Shown: piece by piece, positions 27,201-36,446 of the stretch
How the letters are laid out: each line of letters opens with the position of its first letter
Numbering within the stretch: position 1 is the first letter of the stretch
NCBI GenBank assembly: GCA_948146395.1
Contig: OX411543.1
Span: 34,491,058-34,555,057, forward strand
Source: Fragum whitleyi
Lineage: Eukaryota; Mollusca; Bivalvia; Cardiida; Cardiidae
Length of the DNA: 64,000 nucleotides
Direction of reading: 5' to 3'
The notes under the pieces: generated by a model
The model's input: only the letters and a program-made list of their open reading frames with translations
Told to the model about the DNA's origin: nothing
Databases searched by the model: none
Program-made: the position numbers and the translations under genes

Positions 27201-30200
27201 CGAAATGATGAAGCCTGCTTCACGTCTCCAAGAATAAACGTAAGTCAAGTAATCAACAGCTGTTTACAATATACTTTATATATGAATAGTAGTTTAATAT
27301 AGCCATGTTGTATATATTTTTATTTTTTCTATAAATAATTTGGAGTTAATTTCAATCTCTCACCCGTGAGAATAACTGTAACGTTCGCTTAATTTGAATA
27401 GAAAAGTAAACATTCGCATATCATTTATTGATTGATGTTGAGTTTAGTTGAATTTTTCATAATTTCTGAATGCCTTATAGACCATAAGTTCACAATTAAT
27501 TGATCTTAAAACGTTTATCATTAAGAATGAACGCATCTGTGCTCATTCTTTTGATCACTTTCTCTCAAAGGAATGCGTGCAACTGTTTTAACTCCATACA
27601 GAATTTACGGCAATATGCTTACTACGTAAAAGAAATAACGCTTCTGTGCTTACTCTAAAGAACATACAGCACACTGCTTACTCAATAAGAAAAAATACCG
27701 TTATGCTAAGTTTAAATAGAGAATAACTTGTCAGTGCTTAAAAATATCAATGTTATCTGGTCGAGGTTGGGAGAATTTATCATGACGAGGCTTTTTCGAG
27801 TGATGATAATTTCTCGCAGTCGAGACCAGACAACACTGATCTTTTAAGACACTTTCGTGTTGTTCTATTTATCATACAATCATTTTTCAGGGCTTAATTA
27901 TAATACCCCCTTAAAACTTGAAGAGATTCGGGTGAAAGGGTGTGCAAATTGTTCCTTAAAACAGACTACCTGATATCATGCTATGTTATCAGACAGGTGA
28001 TATCAGGTCAATGCAGACTTCATTCATTGCATAAAAAAGTTAGCACTTTAAAGGCATAACAATACTGCAATTACTCTATAAAGAATATACGCCCTCCTTT
28101 ATCAGCTATATTCCAGACGACATCAAGTCCGCCTAGATCTTTAGATCCCTGTACAGTAACGGCTATCAATCCAGCCATCACTACAAAAGTTTGGAATGTG
28201 TCCGTCCATACTACGGCTCGTAAACCGCCCTGGAGTAGAGAAATATATAATACATACTTAGTGTATTATATGAAAAAAATATCTAACGAGGTTGGGAGAA
28301 TTGAAAATTTGTCCAGGCTCTGCCGAGACAATTATCAATTCTCACAACCGAGTTAGATATTTTTTCATACAATACACTAAGTCTTATAACCTCTATTTGT
28401 CTTGTTTTCACCAATGTTTCTAACAGAAATGCAAGTTTCTAATAATAACCGCATTATACAATTGTTCTAAAAATAACTATGTGATATCAAAAAAAAATAT
28501 CATACGGGATGTTATCACACAGATATTTGTAAAGTTATAAGATAAAAGTCATTTTTTGGAAACTCGGGTCAATGAATACATGTTTTTGAAAAAGAGATTG
28601 GTTCGAGAATTTGTATACAGAAAGGTTTAATGGTCACACAAGACCCATAAAATTAGTCAAGTGCCCAAAACTTCGATCCTGATCAGCTCGCACAGTTTCC
28701 ACGTTCTGCGCACCACCCTGGAGATCCCTTTTTGCGTGAAAGATCAGACTGAAAAGACGGCGTCATAAATGTGCTGAGGCTAAACTTCTTTCTATAGACT
28801 CAGAGCTAATCCAAGAAATCCACATGATACATGTAAAACAGTTTGAACTGATAAGAGTAAACATTTACTACGATTTATGAAATGCGGAGTTTTAGCCAGA
28901 TTCATTCAAGTGCTTAGAGTTGATATTATATATATTATAATGAAATTTTACAAGAATCAACAAAATGGGGGAAGGCTGTAACATCGAAATCTCGTTCATG
29001 AAATGTTTATCGACTTTGTTATAGCACAGAAACAGAGACCTGTATTCTTCTTTGAATGATTAGAAAAGAGTGGCTTTAATAGCATTTCTCTTATCATATA
29101 TTTGAGGTTGAATGGAAAAAGTCAATCAAATTTACCAAGATGAAATAAATGCTTTTCCGATATACAATATGTATGAAGAAAATGAAGAACTCAACTTACC
29201 AGGGCTGTATAAAACGTGCAAACCAGGCCAATTGCCATGATGGACAGCTCTAATGACAAACCCGTAACTGAAGACGAAAAAGATCTGAACAATAGACAAT
29301 TGATTCACAATCCAATTTTGATAATATGTTTATAATATTAGTCTTATGTTATAAAATGTATGATAGATATTTGGTTCATGAAACATTTGACTTCGTTTGT
29401 CCGTTGACTTCTTTATGAACTAAAATAATCATCTTTTAATTTTTTTTTTTTAAATAAAATGAGACCAATAACACGATTTTGTATGTTTAGTTAATGTTTT
29501 GGAGAATACGAACAAGATATGATTTTTAAAACTTTTAAATTGTTTATTCTATTACTGTATATTAGATCATATTTTCTTAACAAATTTTTACTCTCATACT
29601 TATTTAATATTTGGCCAAGTTCCTAGTTTATCGTAAAGGTTGTTTTTCTAAATAAGCACACTATCGCATTCGAAGAAATAGAGGGGATGTTTCTTAAAGT
29701 ATCTTACCTTGGTTGAGTGCTAAAGCTGGGGCATACAACACAACTCCCATATATAACAACTGAAATATAGATATTAGATATAATATGTTGTCTATGAAAA
29801 CTTTCACAAAGATTGACAATTAAAAAAAATGTTTCAAGCAATTTTACCAAGTATCTCAATGCTTTCCATAATATTTTGCATGTAAAATTGACGACTAAAA
29901 AGACTAAAAGATGTGGCGTCAATTAGGCAGGTTTTCCTGTATAACAGATCAGAAATGGTTCTTCGTTTGCCATGCCCGACAAATTCAAAGCTACACCAGA
30001 TAAAGACTCGGATCAACAGTAGTGGTACCAGGAAAAAGACTGAACACTGACTGTTTACTTTCAATGGTGTTTTAGTTTGACTAAAATGTATTTGTTTTAC
30101 ATCGTTTAATATACTTGCTTCGAACGTGGGTGCAAGGAAAGAACCTGGGACCCGTTTAACTAAACTTCTTACAAAACAACAACAACAACAACAACAACAA

Positions 30201-33200
30201 CAAGAAAAAACTAAACTTCTTACAAAAAAAATGAAAAAAATAATAATAATATCGTTAAAATCGTAAGTCAAAATCACAAATCGCATCTGTCTTCATTCAT
30301 TGTTAGATTCTGCCTTACAATATATCATTGGAATCGTCTTTGGAAGACGATTCGAATGAAATGATGCATGGTAGAATTCCAAATTTCAATACTACTGTAG
30401 AATCAACTTTAATTTTAGACTTACGCTTTCCTTTCGACAAAGGAAGTACGTAACCAAAAATCACAAAAATTTATTTGTTGGTAGGATTTTAGTACAATAC
30501 AAGTAATAGTGATACAAGGAGCAAATACTCGGGTGATCATTTTTGACGATTCCGAAGCGTTTTTGAGCGATTTCGGAGCGTTTTTGATTGATTAGAATGG
30601 TGTTTTGAATTGATAATGGGGCGCTGAGCGAATTATTTTGAATGCTTTTGATCGGAATGACTGTAAATTTCATGATGTGAATAACTGTATTAATTTAATC
30701 CTTATTTCAATAAATTCCAAATTTTTATCCACATGACTTACCATGTTTAAGATGAATATGCCTGATGCACACACTCTTGTGGCTTTATTAAATCTTTTCT
30801 CTAGGTACTGAAATTATGAAGAAAAAATACTTTGATTTTAAATCTGTGTACATGAATGTGTGGGGTGCAGGTTGAGTTTCGGTAAGAGCGGCTTAATGCC
30901 CTGGCATTTATGTAGAATTTAAGGTTTCAAATGCACTTTGAAGTAGTGGACCCGTGAAAGATCCGCAACGTTTCGAGAGTAATGAACTTTAACAATGATA
31001 ACCAAGGTTTCCTAATGATTTTCATTGGGAAACCTCGGTCAACATTGTGAAAGTTCATTACTTCCGAATTGTTGCGGAACTGTGACGAGTTCACTAACTT
31101 TAATACTAACATGTCTTGTAAAATTGACAGATTACCTCTGGAAATTAAAGATCGACTCGGGACCAAATTATTCATATTGACCCAAACCATGAGACTGTCA
31201 TTTAGCAACATACTCAGAATTACCAGTTAATCAGTTTACCCCGTCTTTCGTGTAATGCATTTTGTTGCTAGACGATTCAAATGTCGCTTATTAACCCTTT
31301 GCTGTTCAAACCCTGCTTTTTACGTGCCTGTGATTTTATAATTGAGAAAATAATGTGAAAAAAGAAGAAATTGCTTCTGACAAGCGATTTCAATTTTTTC
31401 CACACTATTTTTTATCCTACTGAATGGTTATTTTTCAAATTAAATCCACTTTAAATTTTCGTCTGCAAAACCTTTGTATTTGGACAGGTCCAAAATTTTG
31501 TTAAACATTGTAAAACAGGAAAGGGTTATAGCTGGCGTTCAGACAATTTATGTCGCTCATAAACTTTTTTTATTCTCTTCTGAATACGTATCCAATGATG
31601 GGTTTTTCCAGGAAAGACTAATTACATGTATATCGAGAATTTCAAATCGTAGTACAGTGGATATGGCAAGCGATCAGTCAATACGGTAAGCTTAGTAGTA
31701 AAATTTTAGTGTCAGTAAGCTTCTTATTCTTGTGAAGTCGAATCTATTTTAAATTGGTTTACGTCAAGAGCACTGTACTGATTTACTAGTTAATAATAGA
31801 AATAATTTGACTGGTCCCTTTGATAAACCTTTCAATTTCTACGCTGAATAAACAAGAACTGATAAGCTTACATACGTGTGACCGGTCGCATAAAACGGGG
31901 ACGGCGGCAATTTTATTTCAATGACCCACCATGCGAATATTAGAAATCTTTAATTAGTCTTTAAGAGATTTAATCCTGCAGAGGTCGATCAGAAATCACA
32001 TTTAAGAAATGATCAAATCGGAGTGAAGCATGATTACTCTAAATTCAGAAAGTCAGCCAAGGGTGAAAAGTTTCGATCCTAGTCAGCCTGCGCATTTCGC
32101 GCAGTCTGACAAGGGTCGTAACTTTACGCACCAACCAGGCGGTCCTCTTTTGCCCGATGGGTCACATTTTTATCATTATTGAGTATTTGTATGTGTTTGA
32201 CCGATTCCAGCATATTCACACGAGCGTAACACAAATATACTGAAATAACATTGTAATCCACACGATGAATTAAGAAGGTTGTTTGTTTGTTTGTCTGTCT
32301 GTTTGTTTGAGGTTTAGGGCGACTTGTACCATTTTTTTCAGTCATATCGCGGCGACTGGAGCACCTTATAACAAATATTAGCATCAGTCCCACCTGAACT
32401 TAATTTCCTAGCCACCAGTAGCTACCCCACTTTTAAAAGTTTACGAATAAGTCGGTACCACGGGGTGGAAAAAGTTCAGTCTCGGATCAGACATCGGTCT
32501 ATAGAAAAGTGTCTAAAGAAAGTTAGGAAAAATGCAGAACACAGTGTGTATATGTTCAAGCTGCACAGTGTTTTTACGCAAATGTGAAATCGTTGATAAT
32601 GTCAATGCTTGGAATAGGCCTACTCACTGTTGCATAATGCAAAAGAAATACGTTATTTCTTTTCCCGGATATACGGTAGGATATTCAAATTGAATATGCT
32701 ACTACCAAATTGACCAAGTTAAGAACTGACTTTCATTTAAATTTTGACTAGGGATGTAAGAGAAACCCTATCACAATGTTTATCAGGCCTACAAGATAAA
32801 TAAGTATTGCACAAGATACTAGTATGGCACGACACTTTACTTCATAGGAAAAGATATATATAATACACACTTAGTGTTTTGTATAAGAAAAAATATCTTA
32901 CGAGGTTAGGATAATTGATAATTGTCGAGGCTCTGCCAAGACAATAATCAATTCTAACAACCGAGTAAGATATTTTTTCATACAATACACTAAGTACGTA
33001 TTATATTTATCTTACAACCTCTATTTGTCTTGTTTTCATCGATGTTTTTAACTGAAATGCAAGTTTCTAAAAATAACCGCATAATTTCATTGTTCTAAAA
33101 ATAACTATGTGATATCATAAAAAAATGCATACGGGATATATCACACGGATATTTGTATAGTTGTAAGATAAAAAACAATATCAAGAAAGACAGCGATGTA

Positions 33201-34447
33201 TTAAATAACTTCCACGTGTGAGAGGTTAGGGGAAGCGGGATAAAGGTGGTCAGTAATATTGTTATTTCCCATCAAACCCTATGTTGAATATACTCATTCA
33301 AATCGTCTCATCAAGACGACTTGAATGAGTACCTACAGCTCATGGTTTCATATGATATAAGCATTGTTGAAAAATAAATATAAATTCAAATAAACCGTCC
33401 ATCTTTCCCGAACGACCACGTCTTTTTAGCGACCATTCTCAATAAGCGACGGTTAGAATGCCGTTCATTAAATAAAAATATCCTTAATGTAGGTCTTATT
33501 ACTCTTAACATCATTGCAAATAATCATAGATGCTGTTAAAGCTCTAGAATCGTCTCATTTAGACGATCTAAAGGAGTTTGTATAATATAGAATTAATGAA
33601 AACTAACAGTAATATACATGTATACATGTTCAATCGAAATTATGCTTCTTAATTAAACGTTTGCTGTCCATGAAACCGAGCATTCTCTTAACGACTAGTC
33701 TTTGGTGGTCGCTAAGTACATGTATGTTTACAAATTAGAAACACATCTTTATTGCGATTTTCCAGTGTTTTGCAATCATACTATGTTGTTAAAACTAAAT
33801 ATAACCATCCCATTGAGACGATTCTTGTGGGTTTTAGAAAAATAGGATTCATTTAAAAACAATTTTAGACTTAGTGGTAATATAAACTGTTTAAGATATT
33901 TTTGTTTAAAAAAGGGAATTTTGAAAACAGTCTAAAAAATAAAGGCATGGTCGCTAAATCAAGATTGACTGTAAATCTATTACGTAAAAAACAGCATACA
34001 TTATTCTTAAAGTATTTGGTGCTAGCAGGCTTATATGCTTACCTCATACGCTGATGTCAGACTCAGTTTATGAAAGAAGGGAAGGAATACGTGATTAGTG
34101 ACGATCACAGTTGGTATCATGGCCAGACCAGCTATCCAGTAACTAGTGTTGTTGTTGTACATTTCAGTGGGCGTGCCCAGTACAGTGATGGCCGACATAA
34201 AACTAGCCATTAGGCTCATGGCTATAGGGAATATACCAATGTCTCGACCACCCATCAACACATCGTCAGCGGTGGCTTTCTTCGAACTGATATATTCTTT
34301 TATCATATAAAACACGCCTATCCCAGCTGAGATCACAAGCACGGCCCCAAACAACACATAGTCAACTGCCGAGAAAGACCCTATACTATCCCCGGGGCAT
34401 AGCTCACATACCTTCCGACACGATTCGATTGGCTTGTCTAGTAACAT
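9049..34447 (-). CDS. SLC5A8-like: Sodium-coupled monocarboxylate transporter (SLC5 family), 15 coding exons
   Basis: The exons, in order of translation, are 34447-34043, 30807-30742, 29759-29708, 29267-29200, 28229-28075, 27076-26936, 18436-18307, 17314-17226, 17025-16901, 16298-16228, 15801-15715, 14650-14421, 12821-12721, 12013-11904 and 9210-9049. They sum to 1992 bp, 663 residues and a stop, with GT/AG borders and matching phases throughout. The order matches animal SMCT proteins: [12 protein letters not shown] in TM2, [25 protein letters not shown], the TM8 Ser-rich [15 protein letters not shown] associated with the second sodium site, EDLIK, and [11 protein letters not shown]. Family members couple sodium to uptake of lactate, pyruvate, short-chain fatty acids or vitamins at the plasma membrane. 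SLC5A8, SLC5A12 and SLC5A6 relatives cannot be separated by eye. It ends in Thr-Ser-Leu, a class I PDZ ligand like the end of human SLC5A8. Confidence 0.93.
9715..10550 (+). mobile_element. Pearl-like element: 5' hairpin and ~142-bp tandem core
   Basis: Begins near TTTTTAATCACAACTGAGCA with a GAGCACATCGTGATC-type head. CGTC/CGTCGTCC-rich sequence follows, then five degenerate units of about 142 bp (GGTCAGAATGTTTGTC at about 9888, 10028, 10172, 10313 and 10455). The terminal hairpin seen in its relatives is absent, so the 3' end is truncated. Confidence 0.75.
11109..11352. mobile_element. GGGCCCGTTTTAC MITE (family C), full-length
   Basis: Terminal inverted repeats GGGGCCTGTTTTACTAAACA and TTAAGTAAAACGGGCCC. 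The middle is a hairpin with GGAATCGTCTTC and GATACGATTCC, and the inner arms carry GCCAGACATCATC and GCAAGACAGAATC. Confidence 0.85.
11904..12013 (-). CDS. SLC5A8-like: SLC5 exon 14 (residues 574-610)
   Basis: Cytoplasmic tail. It encodes [20 protein letters not shown] and a CC pair, resembling the post-helix tail of invertebrate SMCT proteins. Donor GTAAGA at 11903-11902. Confidence 0.88.
12046..12129. repeat. Imperfect palindrome in SLC5 intron 13
   Basis: GCGATCGAAACATC and CTACAGCTT pair with AAGCTGTAG and GATGTTTCGGTCGC across a short ACTTGA-rich centre. It lies about 30 bp from exon 14. Confidence 0.7.
12721..12821 (-). CDS. SLC5A8-like: SLC5 exon 13 (residues 540-573)
   Basis: Encodes [20 protein letters not shown] and [15 protein letters not shown], the last membrane helix. 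Acceptor 12822-12823, donor GTAAGC. Confidence 0.92.
12822..14420 (-). other. SLC5 intron 12
   Basis: Mostly occupied by the complete pearl-like element at 12889-14090. The remaining 330 bp are AT-rich and featureless. Confidence 0.55.
12889..14090 (+). mobile_element. Complete pearl-like element with both terminal hairpins
   Basis: The 5' end TTTTAGCTCACATGAGCAC forms nested hairpins (GAGCAC-GAA-GTGCTC inside GCTCAC and GTGAGC). A GTCCGTCGTCC microsatellite follows at about 12945. Then come about five units of about 170 bp containing CAGACAGCTTTCATATTTGG, and the 3' end AGGTGAGCGATCTAGG with hairpin GGACCATCTTGGTCC and CTCTTGTT. No protein-coding region is evident; an open frame at 13867-14052 lies in the last unit. 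Confidence 0.8.
14421..14650 (-). CDS. SLC5A8-like: SLC5 exon 12 (residues 464-539)
   Basis: Encodes a membrane segment with FWVGVGG, followed by a long polar, Thr-rich loop with two glycosylation sequons (NNT, NFT) and two cysteines. This is the usual glycosylated extracellular loop before the last helix. Donor GTGAGT at 14420-14419. Confidence 0.92.
14651..15714 (-). other. SLC5 intron 11 with MITE and 5' part of a pearl-like element
   Basis: 14765-15060 starts with a hairpin head (ATCCCCCATCGTTTC paired with GCGAAGGGGAT) and then GTCCGTC-like repeats, a truncated member of the same structural class. 15427-15698 is a family A MITE. Confidence 0.6.
15427..15698. mobile_element. Hairpin MITE family A, copy 2
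   Basis: Same order of motifs as the copy at 1990-2302 but with a shortened first hairpin: ATCTAACGAGGTTGGAGGAA is directly followed by TTCCAACAACCGAATTAGG. Ends about 16 bp from the exon 11 donor. Confidence 0.75.
15715..15801 (-). CDS. SLC5A8-like: SLC5 exon 11 (residues 435-463)
   Basis: Encodes [17 protein letters not shown] plus [12 protein letters not shown], strongly conserved in the family. Donor GTGAGT at 15714-15713; a family A MITE copy ends less than 20 bp into the following intron. Confidence 0.92.
16228..16298 (-). CDS. SLC5A8-like: SLC5 exon 10 (residues 411-434)
   Basis: Encodes [20 protein letters not shown] then VLQ, a membrane segment. Acceptor CTAG at 16299-16302, donor GTAAAA. 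Confidence 0.9.
16431..16462. repeat. C-run and (CA)n microsatellite
   Basis: A run of about 13 C followed by about 8 CA units in SLC5 intron 9. Confidence 0.9.
16901..17025 (-). CDS. SLC5A8-like: SLC5 exon 9 (residues 369-410)
   Basis: Continues [20 protein letters not shown], the TM8 sodium-site region and the invariant EDLIK, then a cytoplasmic loop. Donor GTGCGT at 16900-16899. Confidence 0.92.
17226..17314 (-). CDS. SLC5A8-like: SLC5 exon 8 (residues 340-368)
   Basis: Encodes [20 protein letters not shown] then VACIFSASL, the entry to TM8. Donor GTACGT at 17225-17224; leaves two bases. Confidence 0.92.
17735..18000. repeat. Foldback repeat with CAGTCTGGTCAGAGTC hairpin (family F)
   Basis: GACTCTGACCAGCCTGTGCA pairs with TGCACAGTCTGGTCAGAGTC, flanked by GAGATTTCCAACAATTTCA and an inverted TTTCAAATTGTTGGAAATGT. 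Related copies are near 36995-37100 and 41855-41975. Located in SLC5 intron 7. Confidence 0.75.
18307..18436 (-). CDS. SLC5A8-like: SLC5 exon 7 (residues 296-339)
   Basis: Encodes a membrane segment ([20 protein letters not shown]) and the conserved HSCDPYLLG loop ending in RDQ. Acceptor 18437-18438, donor 18305-18306. Confidence 0.92.
18480..18509. repeat. (CAA)n microsatellite
   Basis: About nine AAC/CAA units in SLC5 intron 6. A similar run is at 30176-30204 in intron 2. Confidence 0.85.
18686..18800. mobile_element. Hairpin MITE family B, copy 1
   Basis: GTTATCTGGT and AAATTATCATGACGAG pair with the inverted AGTCATGATAATTT and GACCAGATAA. The second copy is at 27735-27854. Confidence 0.75.
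20453..20865 (-). mobile_element. Short pearl-like element, reverse orientation
   Basis: The minus-strand 5' head is TTTTACCCCCATCTACAAAG with GTAGAGGGAGGGGT as hairpin partner, followed by a TCTGTCCCTC-type stretch. The minus-strand 3' end is GCAACAGCTCTAGTT, matching the CTCTTGTT/CTCTAGTT ending of the class. Confidence 0.6.
21148..22632 (-). mobile_element. Pearl-like element with ~161-bp tandem core and CGTC microsatellite
   Basis: The minus-strand 5' end is a hairpin head ATACGCCGCCAGAGGC, then GTCCGTCC microsatellite (plus-strand GGACGGACGGATGG at 22515-22580). Next come five near-identical units of about 161 bp (GTTGCGTTGACAAG at about 21849, 22010, 22171, 22331 and 22495), more diverged units, and a 3' end GGCACTCTTGTTT at 21148-21175. 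Because of unit similarity, a 150-codon open frame crosses the array at 21798-22250; it is not a gene. Confidence 0.8.
23318..23480. mobile_element. TTAA-type hairpin MITE family D, copy 1
   Basis: Begins TTAAGGTACAGGACCCGTAA. The centre is ACCGAGGTTTCCTAATGA paired with TCATTAGGACACCTCGGT, and it ends ACGGTTCCAATACCTT. Other copies are at 30940-31104 and 40623-40778; the last has TTAA at both ends. Confidence 0.75.
23516..23595. repeat. (GT)n microsatellite
   Basis: Interrupted TGTG/CATG-rich stretch in SLC5 intron 6. Confidence 0.9.
24480..24838 (-). mobile_element. Truncated pearl-like element, reverse orientation
   Basis: The minus-strand head TTTAGCTCACCTGAGCACAA with its GTGCTCAAGGAGAGC hairpin partner at 24800-24838 is the same 5' end as at 12889. 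A GACGACGGACGACGG stretch follows. No terminal hairpin was found on the far side. Confidence 0.65.
24990..25395 (-). mobile_element. Pearl-like fragment, reverse orientation
   Basis: The minus-strand head TGTACCCCCAACTCAGAAGT with AGAGTAGCATAATATTG resembles the head of the element at 20453-20865. The body is diverged and the 3' end is uncertain. Confidence 0.45.
25396..25835. repeat. Foldback repeat with TCACGATGT ends
   Basis: ACATCGTGAAATTGATAAGA near 25406 is the inverse of TGTCAATTTCACGATGT near 25810-25830. In between are GAGTGAGCGGAGCGAG-like and GGAGCGCTGAGTGAG-like repeats. A related piece is near 30520-30690. Confidence 0.6.
26936..27076 (-). CDS. SLC5A8-like: SLC5 exon 6 (residues 249-295)
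   Basis: Encodes [19 protein letters not shown] and then [20 protein letters not shown], membrane segment 7 and loop. The acceptor at 27077-27078 (TTTAAG) restores the frame with exon 5; donor GTAAGG at 26935-26934. Confidence 0.88.
27735..27854. mobile_element. Hairpin MITE family B, copy 2
   Basis: CAGTGCTTAAAAATATCAAT and TTATCTGGTCGAGG pair with the inverted GTCGAGACCAGACAA and CTTTTAAGACACT, around a TTATCATGACGAGG hairpin. Located in SLC5 intron 5. Confidence 0.75.
28075..28229 (-). CDS. SLC5A8-like: SLC5 exon 5 (residues 198-248 plus two bases)
   Basis: Starts [13 protein letters not shown], the conserved loop and TM6 start. Two donors were considered: GTATAT at 28090, which breaks the frame into exon 6, and GTAATT at 28074-28073, which gives GGRIFFIDWSGDP with the same spacing as the family. 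The second was chosen. A family A MITE begins about 12 bp upstream of its acceptor. Confidence 0.88.
28242..28547. mobile_element. Hairpin MITE family A, copy 3
   Basis: TACATACTTAGTGTATTATA, ATCTAACGAGGTTGGGAGAA and GCCGAGACAATTATCAATTC are arranged as in the other copies. It starts about 12 bp from the exon 5 acceptor, so the branch-point region of intron 4 lies inside the MITE. Confidence 0.8.
29200..29267 (-). CDS. SLC5A8-like: SLC5 exon 4 (residues 175-197)
   Basis: Encodes [20 protein letters not shown] plus TAL, membrane segment 5. Acceptor 29268-29269, donor 29198-29199. Confidence 0.92.
29708..29759 (-). CDS. SLC5A8-like: SLC5 exon 3 (residues 158-174)
   Basis: Encodes [17 protein letters not shown], a motif conserved across SLC5A8/5A12/5A6. 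Acceptor 29760-29761, donor 29706-29707; leaves one base (phase 1). Confidence 0.92.
30145..30430. mobile_element. GGGCCCGTTTTAC MITE (family C) with (CAA)n interruption
   Basis: Left end CTGGGACCCGTTTAACTAAA, then a CAACAACAA run and a second CTAAACTTCTTACAAAAA, then the usual GGAATCGTCTTTGG hairpin. The right end is degraded. Located in SLC5 intron 2. Confidence 0.65.
30742..30807 (-). CDS. SLC5A8-like: SLC5 exon 2 (residues 136-157)
   Basis: Encodes [20 protein letters not shown] and two more residues, the cytoplasmic loop leading into TM4. Acceptor AG 30808-30809, donor GT 30740-30741, phase 0 at both ends. Confidence 0.92.
30940..31104. mobile_element. TTAA-type hairpin MITE family D, copy 2
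   Basis: AGTAGTGGACCCGTGAAAGA, AAGGTTTCCTAATGATTTTC and TTGGGAAACCTCGGTCAAC form the same palindrome as at 23318-23480. Ends TGACGAGTTCACTAAC. Confidence 0.75.
32857..33175. mobile_element. Hairpin MITE family A, copy 4
   Basis: TACACACTTAGTGTTTTGTA, ATCTTACGAGGTTAGG and the inverted AACCGAGTAAGATATTTT and CACTAAGTACGTATTA, followed by the second hairpin TATCTTACAACCTC and GTTGTAAGATA. Located in SLC5 intron 1. Confidence 0.8.
34043..34447 (-). CDS. SLC5A8-like: SLC5 exon 1 (residues 1-135)
   Basis: ATG at 34447 in the context CAACAATG, with A at -3. It encodes a cysteine-rich extracellular N terminus, TM1 (about 27-49), TM2 with the family signature [16 protein letters not shown], and TM3. 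Donor GT at 34041-34042 (GTAAGC), phase 0. Confidence 0.93.
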
Positions 34448-36056
34448 TGTTGTTATAGATATTTTCTAGCTCTATTTTAGAAAAGCACTCAATTGTTTCT
34501 ATGTTCGGAACTTAGTACGTGGGATATGTCTGCTCACCAAGGAAAAACGCCAACGTACCCTTAGAACGCTTCTATTACGTATGCCCAGCGGTTTGTTTTG
34601 CTATTCACGCTGTTGTGGAAGTCTGGAAACCTTCTTATAGGTTTTGCTTATGGTCGAAGTTTAGAATTCCAATAGGATTAATCGGCGCATCTTCGCCTAT
34701 TACCTCTTGGGGTATAAAGACGACGAAAATTTTTATTACACTCCCTTTTTTCTAGATGTGCACAATATTCAAATGATCAACGAAAACTGTCTTTTTCCAG
34801 ATGGTTAGAATTAATTCACAATAGGAAACTCACTCTATAATGTTAGTCCATTTGTTTGTATTTTCGTCCAGACTAAATTTTCCCTACACAAGTTATCGAA
34901 ACTTGAGTTCACATAGATAACAATGTTGACTAATTCAATGTTCTAATGTCCTAGGCCCAGTATTATAAGGATTTTCTCATGATCAATTGAAATTTTTCTC
35001 CAATTTCAACTTAAGATTAAAGCTTAATTTTTGTTGTAATCAAAAATAAATGTATGGACAAAAAATATAATATTAATAAGTTGTTATAAATAAAAACTTA
35101 TTAATTATGTTTTATTTATTAAAGCTTTGAGAAATTTCTCAGTTGAGAATGATAAAAATCACATCTTAGTATACAGATATCTCAGTAACTTGTGTTTTAG
35201 AACTGCACTATCGCTTGTTTAAATATCAAATTATAATTACAAAGAAAACGTAAGCATTTGTTTCATTTATGGGTTATCTCATGACGTATTTAAAATTTGA
35301 TCAGTCACCCAAAAGGGCTCTCAGAATGTTCAAAATGATAAAATGACAAAATGACTAAAACATAAAAACATTTTTTTTCAAATGAAATTTGAAATGCATT
35401 TGAAGCAGGTTACTACCGATGTGTTGTGTTTTTAAAAACTCACTGTCATTATTTGCCTTTCATTTCCCAGAAATTCTGCCAAAATGACGACAGTCGCTGA
35501 ACTGATAATGTCTGTTTTCGCATGACGCATCACGAGTATTTTTTTTTTTTGTATATACAATTAATGATCGTAACCCGTCACTCGAAAATGGGTCAAATGG
35601 TTAATAAATTGTACCTACTAGCTGTATAATTAGAAGATCTCTTTGCTCTTTGATCAACTTTCCTTGAATGGTAAATTTACCGTAGCCTATTGTTTATTTA
35701 TGGTATGCTATTTATACTGGAGCTCTGTCGAAATGGTCATTTATCCAATTTTAAAGAGGCCTATTACACACCGCTTTTGTCTTTTTACGTAAGAGTTTTG
35801 ATACCCAATTGATGGCCATTTTCGACTGGGACTTTACAGACGAAAGTTTGTACAATTTTAACATACGTCCTTGTAGAACACCTATTGTAACAACCAAACG
35901 ACCAATCGTAGTAGGCTTACATTATAAATGCTATGACGTCACATTGGTGCGTACTTTAGTATCAGGTGAAAAAAGCCTTCAATAATTTTACCCTGTACTT
36001 GTCATGCGATTTGAACACCCTGAACTAATAAAAATCACGTGATGTTGGAGGGAGAA
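34448..36056. other. 5' flank of the SLC5 gene
   Basis: AT-rich. The SLC5 promoter should lie here on the minus strand, but no TATA or initiator was convincing. A diverged family E repeat may span about 35298-35596 (CAGTCACCCAAAAGGG and ACCCGTCACTCGAAAATGGG). No gene was seen. Confidence 0.45.
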
Positions 36057-36066
36057 CGAGCGAGCG

Positions 36067-36148
<82 letters not shown>

Positions 36149-36158
36149 AGAGAGAGAA
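36057..36158. repeat. (GA)n microsatellite
   Basis: About 45 nearly perfect AG dinucleotides with a short G-run near the end. Confidence 0.95.
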
Positions 36159-36446
36159 CATTTTAATTCAAATATAAATCATCCATTTGAAAAGAACTTT
36201 GCAACAATATAAGAAGTTGTTTGTGCCAAGATAGTTAAGACAATAAATTCCTTTGTTTTGTTTGAATAGGGTTAACGCAAAATTTGACAAGCTTTTAGTA
36301 ATATCGTGGTAGCCAGGGTACCTAATAACGGGTTGCTAGTACATCTCGTACCATTTCATCCCTTTCCATGACCCGAGCTTCAATCCCACATAGGGTTACG
36401 GTTATCGACCCAGTTTAGGGAGAAGAATATATATATATATGTGTGT

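Larger units (their letters stand above)
30808..34042 (-). other. SLC5 intron 1
   Basis: About 3.2 kb. It carries a family A MITE at 32857-33175, a family D MITE at 30940-31104, a reversed SINE-like module near 32270-32375 and family E fragments near 32060-32170. Diverged GCGACC-containing repeat pieces lie at 33370-33970. No exon-like segment was seen. Confidence 0.6.

Noticed and set aside
28089..28090. GTATAT as the exon 5 donor of the SLC5 gene
   Set aside because: It breaks the frame into exon 6; the donor at 28074-28073 restores both frame and family spacing.
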